NCBI RefSeq assembly: GCF_000003815.2
Contig: NC_049980.1
Coordinates: forward strand, 15,054,932-15,118,931
DNA length: 64,000 nt
DNA from: Branchiostoma floridae
Taxonomy: Eukaryota; Chordata; Leptocardii; Amphioxiformes; Branchiostomatidae
Direction of reading: 5' to 3'
Under the pieces are notes generated by a model that ran no database searches, was not told the DNA's origin, and saw only the letters and a list, made by a program, of their open reading frames with translations. Positions 1 to 10,302 of this stretch are shown here, piece after piece. How positions within the stretch are numbered: position 1 is the stretch's first letter; each line of letters opens with the position of its first letter. Position numbers and translations under genes: made by a program.

Positions 1-1392
1 AGGGCTAGGGTTAGGGTAAGGGGTTTGTAGTAGAAAAGTTGTTTCCGAGGAATTGTGTTTTTTGGTCATAATTCGGTCTGAAATGGATAGAAAACATGCA
101 AATTTCGACCATTTTTCTGAGAGTGCTTAGGATTAGTATTAGGGTTAGGGTTCCTGTTAGGGTTAGGGCTAGGGTTAGGGTAAGGGGTTCGTGGTAGAAA
201 AATTGTTTCCGAGGAATTGTGTTTTTTGGTCATAATTCGGTCTGAAATGGATAGAAAACATGCAAATTTCGACCATTTTTCTGAGAGTGCTTATTGTGAG
301 TGTTAGGGTTAAGGGTACCTGTTAGGGTTAGGGCTAGGGTTAGGGTAAGGGGTTTGTGGTAGAAAAGTTGTTTCCGAGGAATTGTGTTTTTTGGTCATAA
401 TTCGGTCTGAAATGGATAGAAAACATGCAAATTTCGACCATTTTTCTGAGAGTGCTTATTGTGAGTTTTAGGTTAAGGGTACCTGTTAGGGTTAGGGCTA
501 GGGTTAGGGTAAGGGGTTCGTGGTAGAAAAATTGTTTCCGAGGAATGGTGTTGTTTGGTCATAATTCGGTCTGAAATGGATAGAAAACATGCAAATTTCG
601 ACCATTTTTCTGAGAGTGCTTATTGTGAGTTAGGGTTTAGGGTACCTGTTAGGGTTAGGGCTAGGGTTAGGGTAAGGGGTTCGTGGTAGAAAAATTGTTT
701 CCGAGGAATTGTGTTTTTTGGTCATAATTCGGTCTGAAATGGATAGAAAACATGCAAATTTCGACCATTTTTCTGAGAGTGCTTAGGATTAGTATTAGGG
801 TTAGGGTTCCTGTTAGGGTTAGGGCTAGGGTTAGGGTAAGGGGTTCGTGGTAGAAAAATTGTTTCCGAGGAATTGTGTTTTTTGGTCATAATTCGGTCTG
901 AAATGGATAGAAAACATGCAAATTTCGACCATTTTTCTGAGAGTGCTTAGGATTAGTATTAGGGTTAGGGTTCCTGTTAGGGTTAGGGCTAGGGTTAGGG
1001 TAAGGGGTTCGTGGTACAAATATTGTTTCCGAGGAATTGTGTTTTTTGGTCATAATTCGGTCTGAAATGGATAGAAAACATGCAAATTTCGATCATTTTT
1101 TCTGAGAGTGCTTATTGTGAGTGTTAGGGTTAAGGGTACCTGTTAGGGTTAGGGCTAGGGTTAGGGTTAGGGGTTCGTGGTAGGAAAAATGTTAGCGAAG
1201 AATTGTGTTTTTTGGTCATAATTCGGTCTGAAATGGATAGAAAACATGCAAATTTCGACAATTTTTCTGACAGTGCTTAGGATTAGTATTAGGTTTAGGG
1301 TTCCTGTTAGGATTGGGGCTAGGGTTAGGGTAAGGGGTTCGTGGTAGAAAAATTGTTTCCGAAGTATTGTGTTTTTTGGTCATAATTCGGTC
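1..1392. repeat. TTAGGG-containing satellite, about nine copies of a ~165-bp unit
   Basis: Tandem array whose unit joins a block of telomere-like words (TTAGGG, CTAGGG, TAAGGGG) to a unique block that includes GGTCATAATTCGGTCTG and AAACATGCAAATTTCGA. That anchor recurs near 64, 228, 391, 557, 720, 885, 1055, 1213 and 1378, so the period is about 158-170 bp. The copies are very similar to each other. The array stops sharply at about 1393, inside the anchor of the ninth unit. It suggests subtelomeric DNA or an interstitial telomeric satellite. Short reading frames through it are repeat translations, not genes. Confidence 0.9.
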
Positions 1393-1399
1393 TGAAATG

Positions 1400-2480
1400 G
1401 ATATAGTCCAGCGACATAGCTGAAAAATTGTGCAAATTTGTCTTAAAGCACCAAATTTGGCACACGTGTAGTTGAATGTATTCTAAACAGAAATAGATAT
1501 GGAGGCATCTCAAGTTCTGCCCAGAATTGATTTTATGGCACCTTTTGGGCATTTTTAGACCAAAAATGTATATTTTGGGCTTTAGAGCCCTGGTATTACA
1601 ACCTAATGATCTGAAATTCGGCACAGACGTGCATTGGACATATGCCCCCAGGATGTTATCAACCCTTTTTGCGTACGACACTTCAAAAATGAGCTATTTT
1701 GGGATATTTGGCCATTTTTTACTACAAAATGTATATTTTTGGCTCCTTTGTCCTCATATTAAAACCTATTGACAAGAAATTTGGTATAGAGATGCATTAG
1801 ACATATGCTCCCAAAATGGCATCAACACTTTTTTCATACATCACTTCAAAAAAGTTTTATTTTGGGATTTTTGACAATTTTTGACAAGAAATGCATATTT
1901 TTGGCTCCTATGCCCTTGTATTACGACCAAATGACCTGAAATTTGGTTTGAAGGTAGTGTAGGGCAAGTGCGGGCAGTATGTCGTATTCTGTTGTGGCAA
2001 CATTGCCAAAATTGTTGACTTGGGGGATTTTTTGCTATTTTTAGACTAAAAATGTATATTATTGGCTCCTGTGCCTTTGTATGAGAACCAAGTTCTGTGC
2101 CAAGTTTTTAATCCAAATGACCTGAAATTTGGCATTGACGTGCCTATAACATATGGTCACAGGAATGCATTCACGCTTTTTGCATATTTCAGTTCAAAAT
2201 GGTTGATATTGGGATTTTATGCCATTTGTAGACAAAAATGTACATTTTTGACTCCTGTTCCCTGGTAATTAGACCAAATGACTTGAAATTTGTTGTCGGA
2301 ATGCCTTTTACATATATAAACAGGACTTTTTTCATGCCTTTTGCCTACACCACTTTATGATGGTTAATTTTGTGATTTTTTACCATTTTTAGACCAAAAA
2401 TGTATATTTTTAGCTCCTGTGCCTTCGTATTTAATTCAAATGACCTGAAATTCAGTGTGGATGTAGCTATCACATTATGG
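1400..2480. repeat. Second, degenerate ~160-bp AT-rich satellite
   Basis: Six or seven diverged copies of a unit carrying ATGACCTGAAATTTGG, GACCAAAAATGTATATTTT and TTTTGGGATTTTTG. The anchor occurs near 1609, 1770, 1934, 2118, 2279 and 2439, so the spacing is about 160-165 bp with one longer interval. The sequence differs from the first array but abuts it and has nearly the same period. Small ORFs here are repeat translations. Confidence 0.8.
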
Positions 2481-2711
2481 ATTAGAGAGGAGTAACTTGG
2501 AAGAGTCCACTGAGTATGGGGTTTATTTGGAAGAGTCCATTGTTGCACGGAGGGCAGATTTGGAAACAAATTCAATGTCGGATTAATATATAGTTTTATT
2601 GCACAACAATTGTACAGGGTACAAAGTATGGCATCTACATAACTACAGTTCTATAACTTAACGCTTATCTAACTAATACAGAAGTTGTAGTATGGGATAA
2701 ATTTCTTACAG

Positions 2712-2990
2712 TTATTGGAGGCTTTTACAATCATTGGAGGAATTTCTAATGTCTAAACCTTCTTTGATATATTTTCCTATATCTGCCATGCAGGGATTGT
2801 CACATGTCATGATGTATTTGAATTTGCAATTCAGGTCCATCGAGATAAACCCTTGTGTATATTATTAAGATGACAGCCTTGTGTACAGAGAATTTCGTAT
2901 ATCACAATATTTGGGACATACAACCATAAAGTGATATTCGTCTTCAATTAGCTCTGGACAGAATGATTGGGATGTTGGTATTGTTCTTGG
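2712..2990 (-). pseudogene. Non-LTR retrotransposon ORF2 C-terminal fragment, frameshifted
   Basis: On the minus strand the sequence encodes the zinc-knuckle-like tail typical of LINE ORF2 proteins (IEDEYHFMVVCP, then a Y...R..L spacing), ending in a stop. A shift into another frame continues with NCKFKYIMTCDNP and ADIGKYIKEGL, then stops at 2712-2714. This resembles the very C-terminus of CR1/L2/RTE-like proteins. No reverse transcriptase core or start codon is present. It is a dead, 5'-truncated copy next to the satellite arrays. Confidence 0.6.
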
Positions 2991-3042
2991 GCGGGTAAAA
3001 AAATACGAGAAAACATTCAACTCACACAAAACAGGGCTACAA

Positions 3043-3385
3043 ATCAGACAGTGCAGGTGTATGGACACTACTGGGGTACATATCAGACACTGCAGGGGTT
3101 ACGGACTCTACTGGGGGTACAGATCAGACACTGCAGGGGGTACGGACTCTACTGGGGGTATAGATCAGACACTGCAGGGGGTAAGGACACTACAGAATGA
3201 ATGAGCATTGCAGGGCGTACGGACACTACTGGGTGTACAGATCAGACACTTCAGGGAGTAAGGACACTACTGGGGGTACAGGTCAGACACTACTGTGGGT
3301 ATATGGACATTACAATGAGAACTGACATTACTGGGGGTATTGACACTACTGGGGGTGTTGGCACTTAACTAGGGGTACAGACACT
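3043..3385. repeat. Minisatellite, ~41-bp unit
   Basis: Imperfect tandem repeats of a unit containing GATCAGACACTGCAGGGGG and ACGGACTCTACTGGGGG. Successive copies of the second word start at 3101 and 3142. The first copies are best conserved. From about 3290 the array decays to shorter TACTGGGGGTA words. Confidence 0.8.
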
Positions 3386-5627
3386 ACTTGGCAGTAATGG
3401 GTATGGTACATCGTACCGGTACAAAACGGGAAAAACGGACCTGAAAAAAATCAGTTGACCAGAGTTTGGACCAATGAGAAAATGAACACTTGACAGGCAT
3501 CAACAATAACAAGTGACCATACTCTGTGACGTAATTATGGTTTATGTCGGTTGTGTTGTTTTCTGTGTGTGTGAGTGTCAATTATGATTTGACCAGTTAT
3601 TTCCTATAAATTGAGTTTGTTAACGTACCTGGCCTGTTTATGTGTGTATGGTGTTCAGTATTAGGTTTATGTTGGCTTGGCTGTGTGTTGTCTGTGGTGA
3701 CCAGCAGGGACTGGTTGTTCGTCTGACAGTGTGTCTTTCACACTAGCTAAATGCTAGCCGAATAGTGTAAGCTATAAATTTTGCACAACTTTAATGATGA
3801 CTTTATTTTGTAACATTTATTAGATAGGAGTACATTTTTACCTAGGCGTCTTTCCTGCTAATTCATGAAAATCAATTGTCTCTCTTCACCTTCTGTCCTT
3901 GCGGTATCCCTGTTACCATAAGCCAGACGACAAGCGAACACTTCATTGATGCTACAATATGGTCGCAAATGTCCTTACCTGCCCGATGGTCAGTGAAGTC
4001 AAATTGCTGGCAGAGACAAAATCAGCACAGTGACTACTGTCCCAATTCAATTCAAATCATTTTTGTTAGTGAATGATTCCCGAACTTGATACTAGTAGTC
4101 TAAAGCACAATTTGGAGAATGGCACAGATAGCTGACCAGCCCTGACGGCAATTGAAAATGTGGACAAAACAATTCACATCATACTTGCCATCGTCTCCTT
4201 GTGATTAAGTATTGCAGCGACGTGCAGCTCGAAAAGTATGTCATCTGCTCTTTGTACTTTAATGAGAAGAATTTCATACCTCAGTCCATAACTACGAAAG
4301 CCAATTGCTTATCTTGCAGCTACAAAGAAGACTGTTTTGTAAGATGCTGGCTAGCTGCGAGAGCAAGGAGCCCCGGTAGAAATCAGACGGTACACAGGCT
4401 TAGATCCTGCCTATACTACTCGTAGCAAATGGAGCTTTGAGCTGTAAATGGCTAAAGACAACTGTTCAAACTGTTCAAATATAAAACATAGTAGACGCCT
4501 TTGTTCCTCTGTGAGGATGCCCTTATCAAACATATTTTGTACTTGAATAATGATGAGACTATTTTTTCACAGCCCTTGCTTTGTTTCCACTAACGTATTT
4601 GCATCTGTAAGCAGCAGCACCCATAGCTGCAGTACACTGTGCACCAGTCAGAGTTGCCCTGAGGATGGTGCCGACGGTCACTGAAAAGTCAGTAAAAATA
4701 AAACAAGGGTTGGGAAAAAATGTATCTTCATCCAGTGACATACGCGTACCAACATGATGGAAATATCTTTTAGACTATTGTCTATCTCAGCACATCGCTC
4801 TCAGGCAATGGCTATTGTTAGCAGCAGTAAGTTTAAGTTCTGACTTATTATGCCCCGCAAAACCACATTGAGAACCCTGATATGGCGATTGATATTCTTC
4901 TCTCCAGCAACATTAACAAATCTTAACACCATCCACCGGGTGCATTACCTCCAATGTGCTGAGGGAGCATGGGAGGTAATGCGCCTTAGAAATGACTAAA
5001 CTTTCAAGAGATTAAAAGTCTACTTTTAGTGGTTCAAGTAATCCCCTAGTACATCCTCTTAAATTCAATGCTTCATCCTCACTTTTTGGTCTGGAAAAGC
5101 AGGGAACCCATTTCCTATGTGGAAATACAAAGTTTAACCTTACTCTCGTATCTTCATACAGAGTATCATCTTCAGATCTATGAGGATAGCCATCGCAATT
5201 TCATTAATTTTCCGTTTTAATCATATGGCTGTCAACGTTTTACATACCAAACTGTTATCACACATACAAAGAATGACCCAATTTGGCAGCCCCTAACCCT
5301 CCGACCTTAGCATAGTTTGCTTGGTTTTCCTGTGCAATTACACTTTTGAAGGCACCCATCTATACAAAAGTCAACAAGATACGTTTCTATCTGGATGACA
5401 TGAGCAAATTTATGTGTCAGAGAACTCGATCAAGAAAAGTACAAAAAAATGCATTCATCCCAGACTAGCCTTGTTTTTGACCTTTGTTATGGTCTTGTTT
5501 CTAGATAAATTTTCAATATCCATGACGTAGTCCTGCATCCACGTGTATTGGGTATTAATCGGTGTCACTTATGTGGAGTACTAGTAACCCCCATGGAGAG
5601 CCTTATAATCGTGTACGACATATATAG
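3386..5627. other. Non-coding stretch, no gene recognised
   Basis: No exon of a known family could be seen on either strand. It was searched for the upstream sulfotransferase exons (phosphosulfate-binding loop and RDPRA-like motif) without success. A short imperfect hairpin lies at about 4943-4983 (GCATTACCTCC / GGAGGTAATGC). Confidence 0.5.
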
Positions 5628-5912
5628 TACAACTTTGCCGGCGTTCCTACTCACCCGGATGTTTCCCATTGGATGCAACTCAACACTAATGCAACGGGCG
5701 GAGGGCCATTCTCCAGGACGAGAAACTCAAAGGAAAGTGTCAACAGCTGGCGATCAAAACTCACATTCAGTCAAGTCAAAATCATACAGGACTACTGTGC
5801 CGAAACAATGCGTCTTCTGGGATACAAGTTTATAGGTGATGATATGATGTTGAAAAATACGTCCACATCTCTTCTGGAAGAAATCAATCAGGATGTGATG
5901 GTTATACAGTAG
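5628..5912 (+). CDS. Carbohydrate sulfotransferase (CHST family), C-terminal exon only
   Basis: This frame encodes 94 residues and a stop. It starts directly after an AG (TATATAG, 5621-5627) that would be the splice acceptor; the frame is closed by that TAG upstream. The peptide begins YNFAGVPTHPDVSHWM, then has SRTRNSKESVNSWRSKL and VKIIQDYCAETMRLLGYKF. This matches the end of Golgi carbohydrate/GlcNAc-6-O sulfotransferases: the (L)Y.F.G.P..P.V..W segment, the T+RNS....WR..L motif and the final C...M...GY. Such enzymes use PAPS to sulfate glycans. The PAPS-binding motifs would lie in upstream exons that are not visible in the preceding 5.6 kb. It may therefore be the last exon of a long gene or an orphan copy. 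No clear AATAAA follows closely. Confidence 0.6.
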   Translation, partial: YNFAGVPTHPDVSHWMQLNTNATGGGPFSRTRNSKESVNSWRSKLTFSQVKIIQDYCAETMRLLGYKFIGDDMMLKNTSTSLLEEINQDVMVIQ

Positions 5913-6033
5913 ACTGGGGATACTTATGATATGCTAATGTAGAAGCTTCTTAAAACTCGTGATTTAATATCGGTCACAACAATAGTCTTCATTATCAAAG
6001 ATAGGTAAATGTCTCTAAATATAGAACAGAACA

Positions 6034-6372
6034 TTGCAATGTTTTGTAAACGCTTTATTAACGTTACATATCAATTCCAAAATGAAATGCTTTCCTCAGG
6101 CAAATACATGGTACCAACGAGGTCTTACTCAGTACCAATCTTCATTTGCCTCCTCATTTACACCACGACTTATCACAATTTGGAACAAACTTCCTGTTGA
6201 AACCAGAGGGCTGGGAGCTACAGCCACAAGCCCGTCTGATGTGTCTGCCTTTAAACGAAAACTATCTTCATTTATGCATAACCGATTCCGACAAAACTTC
6301 AAGCTAGAGCAGGCTTGCACATGGTCACTAGCATGCTATTGCGCCACTTGCATTACCACAAGGCCACGATAA
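6034..6372 (+). pseudogene. LINE ORF2 reverse-transcriptase C-terminal tail
   Basis: The frame reads QYQSSFASSFTPRLITIWNKLP, broken here as QYQSSFASSF plus TPRLITIWNKLP, then SPSDVSAFKRKLSSFM. This is the conserved C-terminal signature of LINE reverse transcriptases (S-F-x-P-R-x-I-x-x-W-N-x-L-P, then a helix S-x-x-x-F-K-x-x-L). The catalytic core is absent, so the copy cannot mobilise itself. The in-frame stop at 6370-6372 may be the native ORF end. Confidence 0.65.
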
Positions 6373-6537
6373 TTTGCCCTGCATTATGACCACATGTATA
6401 TCTATTTCATAGATTTGGACTCAATAATGTATGTGTGTTGTTAAGTTGATTTATCCTGATTTGAACTTTACATTGATTATGATATTTGTTCTTGTATTTA
6501 TGTGTATTATGATTTGATGTATCATTGTTATGTTGTA

Positions 6538-6586
6538 GGTATGGCGGCTTTGAAAAGGTGTCCTTTGACACCTGTTCCGCCATACC
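6538..6586 (+). repeat. 3'-UTR stem-loop of the LINE
   Basis: The outer arms GGTATGGCGG (6538-6547) and CCGCCATACC (6577-6586) are perfectly complementary. Inside is a second stem, AGGTGTC (6556-6562) with GACACCT (6567-6573), closing a four-base loop. 3' stem-loops are known recognition signals for the reverse transcriptase of some LINE clades; that role is inferred here. Confidence 0.65.
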
Positions 6587-6780
6587 CTCCATTGTCAGTG
6601 TGGAGAATCCAAATAAATAAATGCCATCAATCAACTCCCTCTTAGTCACTTTTGTATCACCCCGCCGTCACCACGCTTGCTAGTAGCAGGATCCAATAAA
6701 ACGCGTCCGCCCTACAAGCCGTTTTATCGTAACAGACAAGAGTTATCCGAATGAAAGCTCATCTGTGTAGGTAAAATTCC

Positions 6781-6996
6781 ATAGTGAAAAGTTTAAACTT
6801 TGTTCCAACACAAGGGAAGAAACTCACCATAAATTTTCGGCCGAACACTCCGACCTTCATCAGATGAATGATTCGCTGCACTAATCCGGAAGTCGTCGGA
6901 TGACGTCAGGTAGCAGCGAATCATAAATGGCGGGAAGGCGAAACCTGCCACCGTCACGGTTCAATGAGGGTTGATGTGCCCTGATGTAGATAGCCT
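6781..6996. repeat. Left 216-bp arm of the Penelope-like element
   Basis: Exact reverse complement, by eye, of 7290-7505. It carries an inverted copy of the endonuclease C-terminal codons and the 3' UTR, including a hammerhead-like motif on the minus strand. Confidence 0.9.
6827..6867 (-). ncRNA. Hammerhead ribozyme-like motif, left arm
   Basis: Exact inverted duplicate of the motif at 7419-7459, so it reads outward on the minus strand. A transcript of either strand crossing the element would contain one candidate ribozyme. Confidence 0.45.
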
Positions 6997-7405
6997 AGTT
7001 AGGCAGCTTTTGGTGGCGCCTAGGGATAAGACGCCCAAAGAACACAAGTGCGGCGTGGTTTACCACATCCGTTGTACGGGACAGAACCTCAGAGGTCCGT
7101 GCACCGAGTCGTACATCGGGGAAACGGCACGATCATTAAGAACCCGTTTCATGGAACATAAACGTCGCAGTTCAACATCTTCAGAAGTGTCTCAGCATAT
7201 ACACGTCGAATCTCCGGGCCACTCCGTGTCTCTGGACCAAGTTCGCATCTTGGACTCTGAACAGGACTGGTTCGTGAGGGGCGTCAAGGAGGCTATCTAC
7301 ATCAGGGCACATCAACCCTCATTGAACCGTGACGGTGGCAGGTTTCGCCTTCCCGCCATTTATGATTCGCTGCTACCTGACGTCATCCGACGACTTCCGG
7401 ATTAG
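6974..7405 (+). CDS. GIY-YIG endonuclease domain of a Penelope-like element
   Basis: This encodes 143 residues from the first ATG. Visible motifs: GVVY at 27-30 (the GIY part), SYIGET at 46-51 (the YIG part), R58 and H62 in LRTRFMEH, E106 in KEAIYIR, and N118 in SLNRDGG. These are the expected catalytic positions of GIY-YIG nucleases. Cysteines 26, 34 and 43 with HIHVESPGH (75-83) form the Cys/His set seen around the endonuclease of Penelope-like elements. In intact elements it is fused to the C-terminus of the reverse transcriptase and nicks target DNA. Here no reverse transcriptase precedes it, and the first codons lie in the inverted left arm, so the start codon is probably accidental. The frame is otherwise intact. 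Confidence 0.8.
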   Translation: MCPDVDSLVRQLLVAPRDKTPKEHKCGVVYHIRCTGQNLRGPCTESYIGETARSLRTRFMEHKRRSSTSSEVSQHIHVESPGHSVSLDQVRILDSEQDWFVRGVKEAIYIRAHQPSLNRDGGRFRLPAIYDSLLPDVIRRLPD

Positions 7406-7505
7406 TGCAGCGAATCATTCATCTGATGAAGGTCGGAGTGTTCGGCCGAAAATTTATGGTGAGTTTCTTCCCTTGTGTTGGAACAAAGTTTAAACTTTTC
7501 ACTAT
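7290..7505. repeat. Right 216-bp arm of the Penelope-like element
   Basis: Reverse complement of 6781-6996 with no mismatch seen. It covers the last endonuclease codons (including the catalytic asparagine), the stop, a hammerhead-like motif and the element's end immediately before the target duplication. Confidence 0.9.
7419..7459 (+). ncRNA. Hammerhead ribozyme-like motif, right arm
   Basis: In order: stem I strand TCAT (7419-7422), core CTGATGA (7423-7429), an extra A, stem II GGTC...GGCC, core GAAA (7448-7451), a two-base loop AT with a single closing pair (helix III), cleavage-position T (7455), and stem I partner ATGG. This fits the minimal-helix-III hammerheads described in Penelope-like elements. 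The extra A between core and stem II, shared with the second element, and the weak stem II lower certainty. Activity is untested. Confidence 0.5.
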
Positions 7506-7517
7506 AGACAAGAGTTA

Positions 7518-10126
7518 GATTGCAACACGAGGACGTAACACACCTGATATATTCAGATATAGTCGGAGGGGTCTGTAGTTAAAGCTGATATGCATAATGC
7601 ACAGTCCTTTAAGCGCCTTCTAGCGAAGAGCTTTATAGTTGCATTCCGTATTTCCATTGACGTACGTTTAGGAATCTAGGAAGCTCATTTTCACCAGTCA
7701 ACACAACCCTTGTGCATGTTCCACAGATCTAGCTGCTAACGATATTCGTATACAACCAATTTGTTCCTGAATCGCCTTCTCCAAAGCAGTTCATCACATA
7801 TGTACAGATCGTATCACTTTTACAATATCAAAAGCTGGACGTAAATTTCTAACCTGTTGCATGTGCCCTTTTTGAAAGAACACCACATCAATTACAGCTG
7901 TATCAAATGTATACGTACTTCTACATCTACAGCGTGCAGTATTCGGCTCACATTTGTTAAATAATTATACTATCGTGGCTGGAAAGCGTTCTGAGAAACG
8001 CCTTGTTGGATATTTATGAAATATGAACGTGAACGTGTCCATAATAACATTCATACAGTCACACTGTTTTAATACAGCAAACGGGCTGGCTGACTCAAAA
8101 CGGAGCGGAGGCTACAGACAAACATTGCTTTACAATCCCGGTTAGAAATGATGAAGATAGCGTTGCATTGATAGAGGTACTTGGTGACGATATTTTTTTA
8201 GGAATTTGCCTTATGCAGTTTGATTTCATCCTTTAGATATGGAATATTGCCATGATCACTTGCATGCACATTACCAATGAATTGTTTGAATTATAAAGAT
8301 ACCGTATGTCCTTATATGAAAAGACAGCGGAAATATATATATGTATAGCAGTTGCTTGACAATGTATAAATACTATAAAATGCAAACATATGTCACTGCT
8401 ATTCCTTCGATTAAAGGTCATACTGAATATATAAAAACAGATATAAAGATTACTGTTGTGTAGTTTCTTCCATACATCCCACCAGGAACGCGAATGTACA
8501 TATCACATGGGTGCAGCAAATCTTGATGCTGCGTTTTCGGCTTTTAGAATAATTATGTCTCAATATGTTGTTTGGCTTGTGGCTGTTGTCACCCTTTCAG
8601 TACGCTCCAAGTTGTCAGGATTGTTAAGGTAACCAGCAGTACAGATCCTCCTGTATAGATGGGAACCACAGGTACGTATGAGTGGAGGTGTATCTAAATA
8701 AGATAGGTTGATTTTGATATTTTGGTATGAAAACACAGCAGTGAACATATTATCAATTAATCAATGGTTTATTGTGATTTATGCTCAGCGAAACAAATGT
8801 ATGTTCGCAGCCGATCCACAGACTGGATTGCGCACTGTTTACTAATATTAAAAACTGTTGATTTATAAGTTTGATTTACAAGTTATGCAAAGTAATTCTA
8901 TAAGCATTCTAAAATCACAATGAATGCTAACTTACACTGATAAATTTTTGAAAGCTGAGTAAACTCTGGTGTACAGTACTCGTGCAGTCACAACTTTTAG
9001 TTTTTTGTAGCAGGGTTAAAGTTGGAGATGCAGATCAGAAGGAATAGGATGATATGGATGTGGTAACGGCAACCGCTTGTTTGGACTTTTGTAAGAAAAG
9101 ATATCAATTAACAAAGCAACAACGAGGCGATAAACAGCAGCGAGGGTAAAGGGGAACTATATTGAAGATGGTCAGGTGAGATGTGTTTATCAGAAGTTTA
9201 CAGCAAGCTAGGCGGGTGATGTCATGCCTGTAAAACCTTTTGAAATCTGCAAATGGATATGAAACACACGCATGGTGCTGGAATTTGTGAATGAGCTGTT
9301 GGCATCTACATGTATATGTCATTAAGGTAAAGCTTATTAGGGTAACGCTACTCACTTGTGTTGCTGAAGCAGTTTTCCTGTGGCTGAAAAGTCTTCGGAC
9401 CTGGGAAAACAACAAATTGTCAATCATGTTCTTCATTATAGATCTACGCCTTACTAATGACATAATAGATCAGGCTGCTGGAAATGTAAAGTGTTTTTTT
9501 CCCTATGCTATGGTGCTGGGCCAGAATACATTGAAAAAACTTATTTCACATTCCAAATGCAATTCTAAAGCGTTAAAAACTGTAGCGCAGTTTCTTTCTA
9601 ATCAGCATCATGATAATTACACAGTTTCACGAGTACAAAATTAAACACTGCGGATCGAATTTCCCATGTGGTTTTCTCTGTAGTTGAAGAGGTTACGTGT
9701 ACGATTCTTGCAAAAGTTTACATTTATCTACTGTCTACGTACTGACGATAAAGTTTAGATGCAGAAATCGCTCGGAAAAGTTTTGCAGATATTTTAATTC
9801 TCATACAAAACCGTTTTATCTTCTACTTGCCGTATTGCCAAGTAGCGCTCTTGATTAAATCGTGCAATGAGTGACCTCATGAGTGGCAGTGTCTATGCCA
9901 GTATAGATCTTTACTCCCTCCAAACTACTACGACGTCTGGTATTCAACCGTTATTTTGAACGACATGTATCGCACCAAAGGCACTCTAGTTATGTTGGGC
10001 AGTAAATAACCATATCTTTCAATAAGGCATCGCATCTGAAATTTAGTATTTCCAGCATAGTATTTTCAAAGTAACATAGTCGTGAATTCACTGCTGTCAG
10101 GTTGTTGATAATTACAGTTGGCGTTT
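7518..10126. other. Non-coding stretch, nothing recognised
   Basis: AT-rich sequence with only short reading frames, none resembling a known protein. It lies between the Penelope-like element and the presumed last exon of the CUB gene. Confidence 0.45.
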
Positions 10127-10302
10127 TTATAGACCTCCGAACCATCGTTCAACTCTGGCTTTATTCGAACATTTTGAACACTGGGACAGGGCAAGACGAG
10201 AATACATGTCCAAACCTCCTGCAGCTCCATCAGAAGAATAGTAGACGTTCTTGGACCAGTTGTCCGGCATGGGCTGGTCAGATGCCGTGGCACCACCTAC
10301 AG
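10127..10302 (-). CDS. Possible last exon of the CUB gene
   Basis: A phase-1 acceptor (GTCCCTACAG) opens a 58-codon frame beginning VGGATASDQPMPDNWSK and ending at a TAA (10129-10127). It has a small cysteine cluster (SQCSKCS) but no recognised domain, and no AATAAA shortly after the stop. A donor could also lie within it, making it an internal exon. Confidence 0.35.

Larger units (their letters stand above)
6009..6635 (+). mobile_element. 5'-truncated LINE (CR1/L2/Jockey-like) 3' end
   Basis: It contains the C-terminal ORF2 fragment at 6034-6372, an AT-rich 3' UTR, a strong stem-loop at 6538-6586 and a terminal AAATAAATAAATG run near 6620. This order (RT tail, 3' hairpin, short A-rich microsatellite end) is usual for CR1/L2-type non-LTR elements. 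The left limit is uncertain and no target duplication was identified. Confidence 0.6.
6746..7505 (+). mobile_element. Penelope-like element with inverted arms, tail and 12-bp target duplication
   Basis: The 760-bp insertion is flanked by the direct repeat AGACAAGAGTTA (6734-6745 and 7506-7517). It has a 35-bp unpaired tail at the left (6746-6780), then perfectly complementary arms at 6781-6996 and 7290-7505, and a GIY-YIG endonuclease ORF between and into the right arm. Left arm = inverted copy of the endonuclease 3' end plus 3' UTR. Inverted pseudo-LTRs, a short asymmetric tail and variable target duplications are recorded for Penelope-like elements. The reverse transcriptase is missing, so the copy is 5' truncated. 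Identical arms suggest a recent insertion, or arm homogenisation. Confidence 0.8.

Noticed and set aside
831-1681. Minus-strand frames with TLTLTLTLILILS-like peptides
   Set aside because: They are translations of the TTAGGG satellite.
4201-4425. Cysteine-containing frame upstream of the sulfotransferase exon
   Set aside because: No PAPS-binding or other sulfotransferase motif, so it was not joined to that gene.
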